A DNA stretch of 64,000 bases, from the NCBI GenBank assembly GCA_018881555.1, contig JACAXG010000012.1:2017530-2081529 (forward strand). Direction: 5' to 3'. The notes beneath the pieces were generated by a model, which saw only the letters and a list, made by a program, of their open reading frames with translations, had not been told where the DNA came from and searched no databases. Below are positions 61,501 through 64,000 of this stretch, piece after piece. Positions within the stretch are counted from its first letter, which is position 1. The number at the start of each line of letters is the position of its first letter. A program made the translations under genes and the position numbers. The DNA comes from Amblyornis subalaris. Lineage: Eukaryota; Chordata; Aves; Passeriformes; Ptilonorhynchidae.

Positions 61501-64000
61501 CTGATAAAAGAAATTAACCTTTCACCAATATCAAATGCACAAAGGAAGACAGTAAACACATTTTGGTAGTTCCTTGGATTATGGGCACCTCAGAGAGAAG
61601 TGTTTGGAAAGGACCTACTAAGTAATGAATATTTCCATTAAAAAGTACAGGTATTAATGAAATGAGTTATTTTTTATGTGGTTGATGTATCAAGATTCTA
61701 GTATTCCAGGTCTTATTAACTGAAAATTGCATGGCTTAAACTTCTGTTGCTGCTCAAACTGAGGATTCTGGGATTTGCTCTGTAAGAGAGATCCTGTTAA
61801 CACTAAAACTAACTGAAGACTATTTTCTTGTGTCAGACCCCATTTCAAGAGGAGAGAATTTTTAGGAGGCAATAGGTGAAAATATGTTGTAGTCATATAA
61901 AACCAAGAAGTATTATCTAGTGCTTTATGTACTAAGCCCCTGTTGTGTTTTAATTCCTTCTATTTTATTGAAAACAAGACTTTTTTGCAGTGGCAGCCAG
62001 TGATGGATGTGTTACCTTGCAGGCTTTGAGAAGGTCACAGTTTGGCTTCCTTCTCACCACTAATGAAGAAAATTAACGATGTGAGGGGAAGCAAAATTGC
62101 TTATTTATATAGTACTTCATACTGTATATTCACCCCTTTTAGATAATTTCCACATAGTCTGAGTTATTGAACTGTTGCTTGGAAATACTGTTGTAATTCT
62201 AGGTTATTTTTACCTGCTTATTTAGTTATACAAAATGCAAGTCACTACAGATTCATAGTTGTGGTTTCCTGCAGCTCTGTCAGCAGTGCAGACTTAAGAT
62301 CTGTGTAAACAATGCATTTTCACTTTAAAAAAAAAAGGCATTTCTAAAATGTGTTCCATATAAATACGTTTTTTAATGTAATTCATTGATTCTGAAAAAG
62401 TGGCTGGTTTTGTGTAATGCACTTAAATCAGTAAGTGTAAAGAAAATGTGTTTTAGGTACTATATTCTGAAGAGTAGCAAAGGCTCCAACAAATTATCTT
62501 CTTTTTGAGAATGAAATGAATGTAAAGATTGTACATGTTTTAACTGAGTTCTTACACCAAGTATTGTAGAGCTGTAGCTCTTTCTCCAAATATAAATATA
62601 AATGTTGGTAGTACCAAACCATTAAGAATAAAACTTGTTTGTGCTGAACTAAATCCATCCTTCTCTACACTAAAAATGTAACTGAATGATAAAGTGCTAT
62701 TCATTTGCAGGTGCATTGCTTCTGCTTAAGGGCCTATGGTTGAAAGGACAGGAATTAGTAGCATGTTGTATTAGCCTTTTGTAGTGTATTTTGTTCTAAG
62801 CATCTTAATTTCCCTGTTTTGAATGCTAAGTAGCAAGGGTCTTGGTTTTGAACTAATACCCATCATGCATGTAAACGGTGTGAAAGAGCTGCTTAGTAAG
62901 TTAACACAAAGTGTTCTTGTGTCTGTCCTTGTGGAAATAGATACAATACAAACATTACAGCTGAACTCACGGCAAACTCCATTAAGTAAAAACCTGGATT
63001 CATTGTCCAGAGGAAAGTTTGAATTGAATGTAAGCTCATTTTGTTGAATGTAATGTCAGGCTTTTAGGAGTTGTATTGAGGAGTATGGTTTTGTTAAGTT
63101 GAGACCAATTCATTAAGTTTTATTGCCTGGTGAGAAGCAGTAATACGTTATTGTGAAGCTTCATCAAATATTCATGGTTAAAAAGAAGTAGTAAATGTAT
63201 TCAATCAAGTGGTCTTTTGGGGGTCTGAAAAGGATTATGAAGTCTGCTCAGCTGATAGTCTCTAACTTTCACTTCGGTTATCTGAAAAGAGTAATCTCTG
63301 AATTAAATTTTGGTGTCAGAATATTTTGCCTTCCACTGTATGTTAGACTACAGGTCAGAATTGCTGACAGCATTCAGAAGTTGTACTATTTTATGTCAAA
63401 CTTTGTTTTCAAAACTTTCTTTTATTAGAATGGGGGATGTGGTTGTCTGCGTTTGTACCGTGTTTTGCAGCTGGTTCTGTAGACAGGCATTTCAAGCAGG
63501 GGGCTATAAGAATGCAAGAGTGTGCTAGCTGTCACTTTCCCGTTTGGGAGCTACCATTTTTGATCTTTGTCCCTTTTTCTCCACTTAGTTCTGCATCACC
63601 TAATACCTCTTGTAAGCTGCTTGTTTGGGAACCTGAGTTCTACAAGACTGTGTAGCGTAGCACAGTCTTGGAGAATTGCTGTCTGGAAAGTCTTGGCTTC
63701 TGAACATGCTGCACTTACAGAATAGCTATCAACACTCTTAGTCAAATTTGGACGAATGTAACAATCTCTAAACATAAAAATGTTCATGAACTTAGGCTGT
63801 AACCAAGAGCTTTTTGATGCTTACAGTGCCTGATTGTGACATTTCTGATCTCATCAGGTCAGCTCCTTTACTTGCTGAAAGGTCACTAATGAACAACAGG
63901 AATGCTTTTTCCTTTTTTTTCCTTTTTTTTCCTTTTTTTTCCTTTTTTTTCCTTTTTTTTCCTTTTTTTTCCTTTTTTTTCCTTTTTTTTCCTTTTTTTT
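55226..64000 (+). CDS. HAT1: HAT1, 5' part (exons 1-4; gene continues past the window)
   Basis: Histone acetyltransferase 1 is the catalytic subunit of the type B complex that acetylates newly synthesised histone H4 at K5 and K12, working with RBBP7/RBBP4. Four exons give 92 residues: MAGLTAMEKKLAEYKCNTNE at the start, then VRFPEDLEDDNTTFNPEYSH and FGYKGLKILLYYIAGNLS, ending KFDCVE. This is the HAT1 N-terminal domain; the acetyl-CoA-binding GNAT core is encoded beyond the window. I searched 58639-64000 for the next expected exon (beginning ADDVEGKIRQ) and did not find it. Head to head with SLC25A12, as in mammals. Confidence 0.95.
55233..56269 (+). other. HAT1: HAT1 intron 1
   Basis: 1.04 kb. 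The first ~280 bp are still CpG-island sequence and the rest is AT-rich. No other feature seen. Confidence 0.85.
56270..56341 (+). CDS. HAT1: HAT1 coding exon 2 (residues 3-27)
   Basis: 72 nt reading LTAMEKKLAEYKCNTNEAIQ then LKL, between acceptor TTTTCAG and donor GTAATA. Human HAT1 has about 12 additional residues before KKLAEYK (from memory). Confidence 0.95.
56342..56776 (+). other. HAT1: HAT1 intron 2
   Basis: 435 bp of AT-rich intron with a pyrimidine-rich tract before the exon 3 acceptor. Nothing else recognised. Confidence 0.85.
56777..56852 (+). CDS. HAT1: HAT1 coding exon 3 (residues 27-52)
   Basis: 76 nt reading RFPEDLEDDNTTFNPEYSHQ then VFGD. Acceptor TTCTCAG, donor GTAAGT. It ends after two bases of codon 52, completed to Asp by exon 4. 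Confidence 0.96.
56853..58517 (+). other. HAT1: HAT1 intron 3
   Basis: 1.67 kb intron whose first third is a CR1 fragment (about 56925-57365). The rest is AT-rich with no feature seen. Confidence 0.85.
56925..57365 (-). mobile_element. CR1 LINE fragment including reverse-transcriptase remnant
   Basis: On the minus strand it encodes the degraded CR1 ORF2 phrase VLFSIFINDL and, further on, the phrase AAAAGGACCTGGGGGTGCTG. Plus-strand landmarks are TTGGTGTTGTCTGCAAACTG and GAGCAGCCAGTTTCTCC. Truncated at both ends and frame-broken. It lies in HAT1 intron 3, antisense to HAT1, starting about 70 bp after the exon 3 donor. Confidence 0.9.
58518..58638 (+). CDS. HAT1: HAT1 coding exon 4 (residues 52-92)
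   Basis: 121 nt reading EVAFGYKGLKILLYYIAGNL then STLFRIEYTSKVNEKFDCVE. Acceptor TTCTCAG, donor GTGAGT; ends in phase 0. It covers part of the HAT1 N-terminal domain. Confidence 0.97.
58639..63910 (+). other. HAT1: HAT1 intron 4 (partial)
   Basis: At least 5.3 kb of AT-rich intron with no exon, RNA gene or mobile element recognised. It runs to the window end, where a decamer repeat occupies the last 90 bp. Confidence 0.8.
63911..64000 (+). repeat. Perfect decamer tandem repeat (CCTTTTTTTT)9
   Basis: Nine exact copies of a 10-bp unit, reaching the last base of the window, so the true array length is unknown. The preceding sequence TGCTTTTT looks like a decayed partial unit. It lies in HAT1 intron 4. 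Confidence 0.95.

Noticed and set aside
58639..64000. HAT1 exon 5 and later exons
   Set aside because: I looked for the expected ADDVEGKIRQ coding sequence and did not find it. The remaining exons must lie outside the window.

Overview
This is vertebrate nuclear DNA, almost certainly from a bird. Genes are split by GT-AG introns, two CpG islands mark promoters, and there are CR1 LINE fragments and avian-type ERVL LTRs beginning TGTCCTGG or TGTCATGG. The LTR types point to Neoaves rather than a galliform, but that is inference. There are no operons, bacterial genes or CRISPR arrays.

Two genes are arranged head to head. On the minus strand, SLC25A12 (aralar1/AGC1, the Ca2+-regulated mitochondrial aspartate/glutamate carrier) is complete. 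I could place all 18 coding exons from the ATG at 52956 to the stop at 3682, giving a continuous reading frame of 675 codons plus stop, close to the ~678 residues of the human protein. A poly(A) signal lies at about 3.28 kb. On the plus strand, HAT1 (type B histone acetyltransferase) starts at 55226. Its first four coding exons (92 residues) are present and the rest lies beyond the window.

Layout: 1-3.26 kb is AT-rich sequence downstream of SLC25A12 with no recognisable gene. 3.27-52.96 kb is SLC25A12. Its introns hold two independent solo ERVL LTRs (24.1-24.8 and 27.7-28.4 kb), a third LTR-like fragment (27.0-27.6 kb) and three CR1 fragments (31.4, 33.0-33.5 and 37.1-37.3 kb). 52.96-55.23 kb is a short divergent intergenic segment: SLC25A12 CpG island, about 0.8 kb of AT-rich sequence, an LTR (54.01-54.66 kb), then the HAT1 CpG island with NRF-1, NF-Y and ETS-like motifs. 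55.2-64.0 kb is the 5' part of HAT1, with a CR1 fragment in intron 3 and a perfect 10-bp tandem repeat at the very end of the window.

Functionally the genes are unrelated neighbours. SLC25A12 supports the malate-aspartate shuttle at the inner mitochondrial membrane, and HAT1 acetylates newly made histone H4. I found no undescribed biological system. The most interesting points are the compact LTR-containing divergent promoter, the structural differences between the two intronic solo LTRs, and the phased T-tract repeat at the edge.
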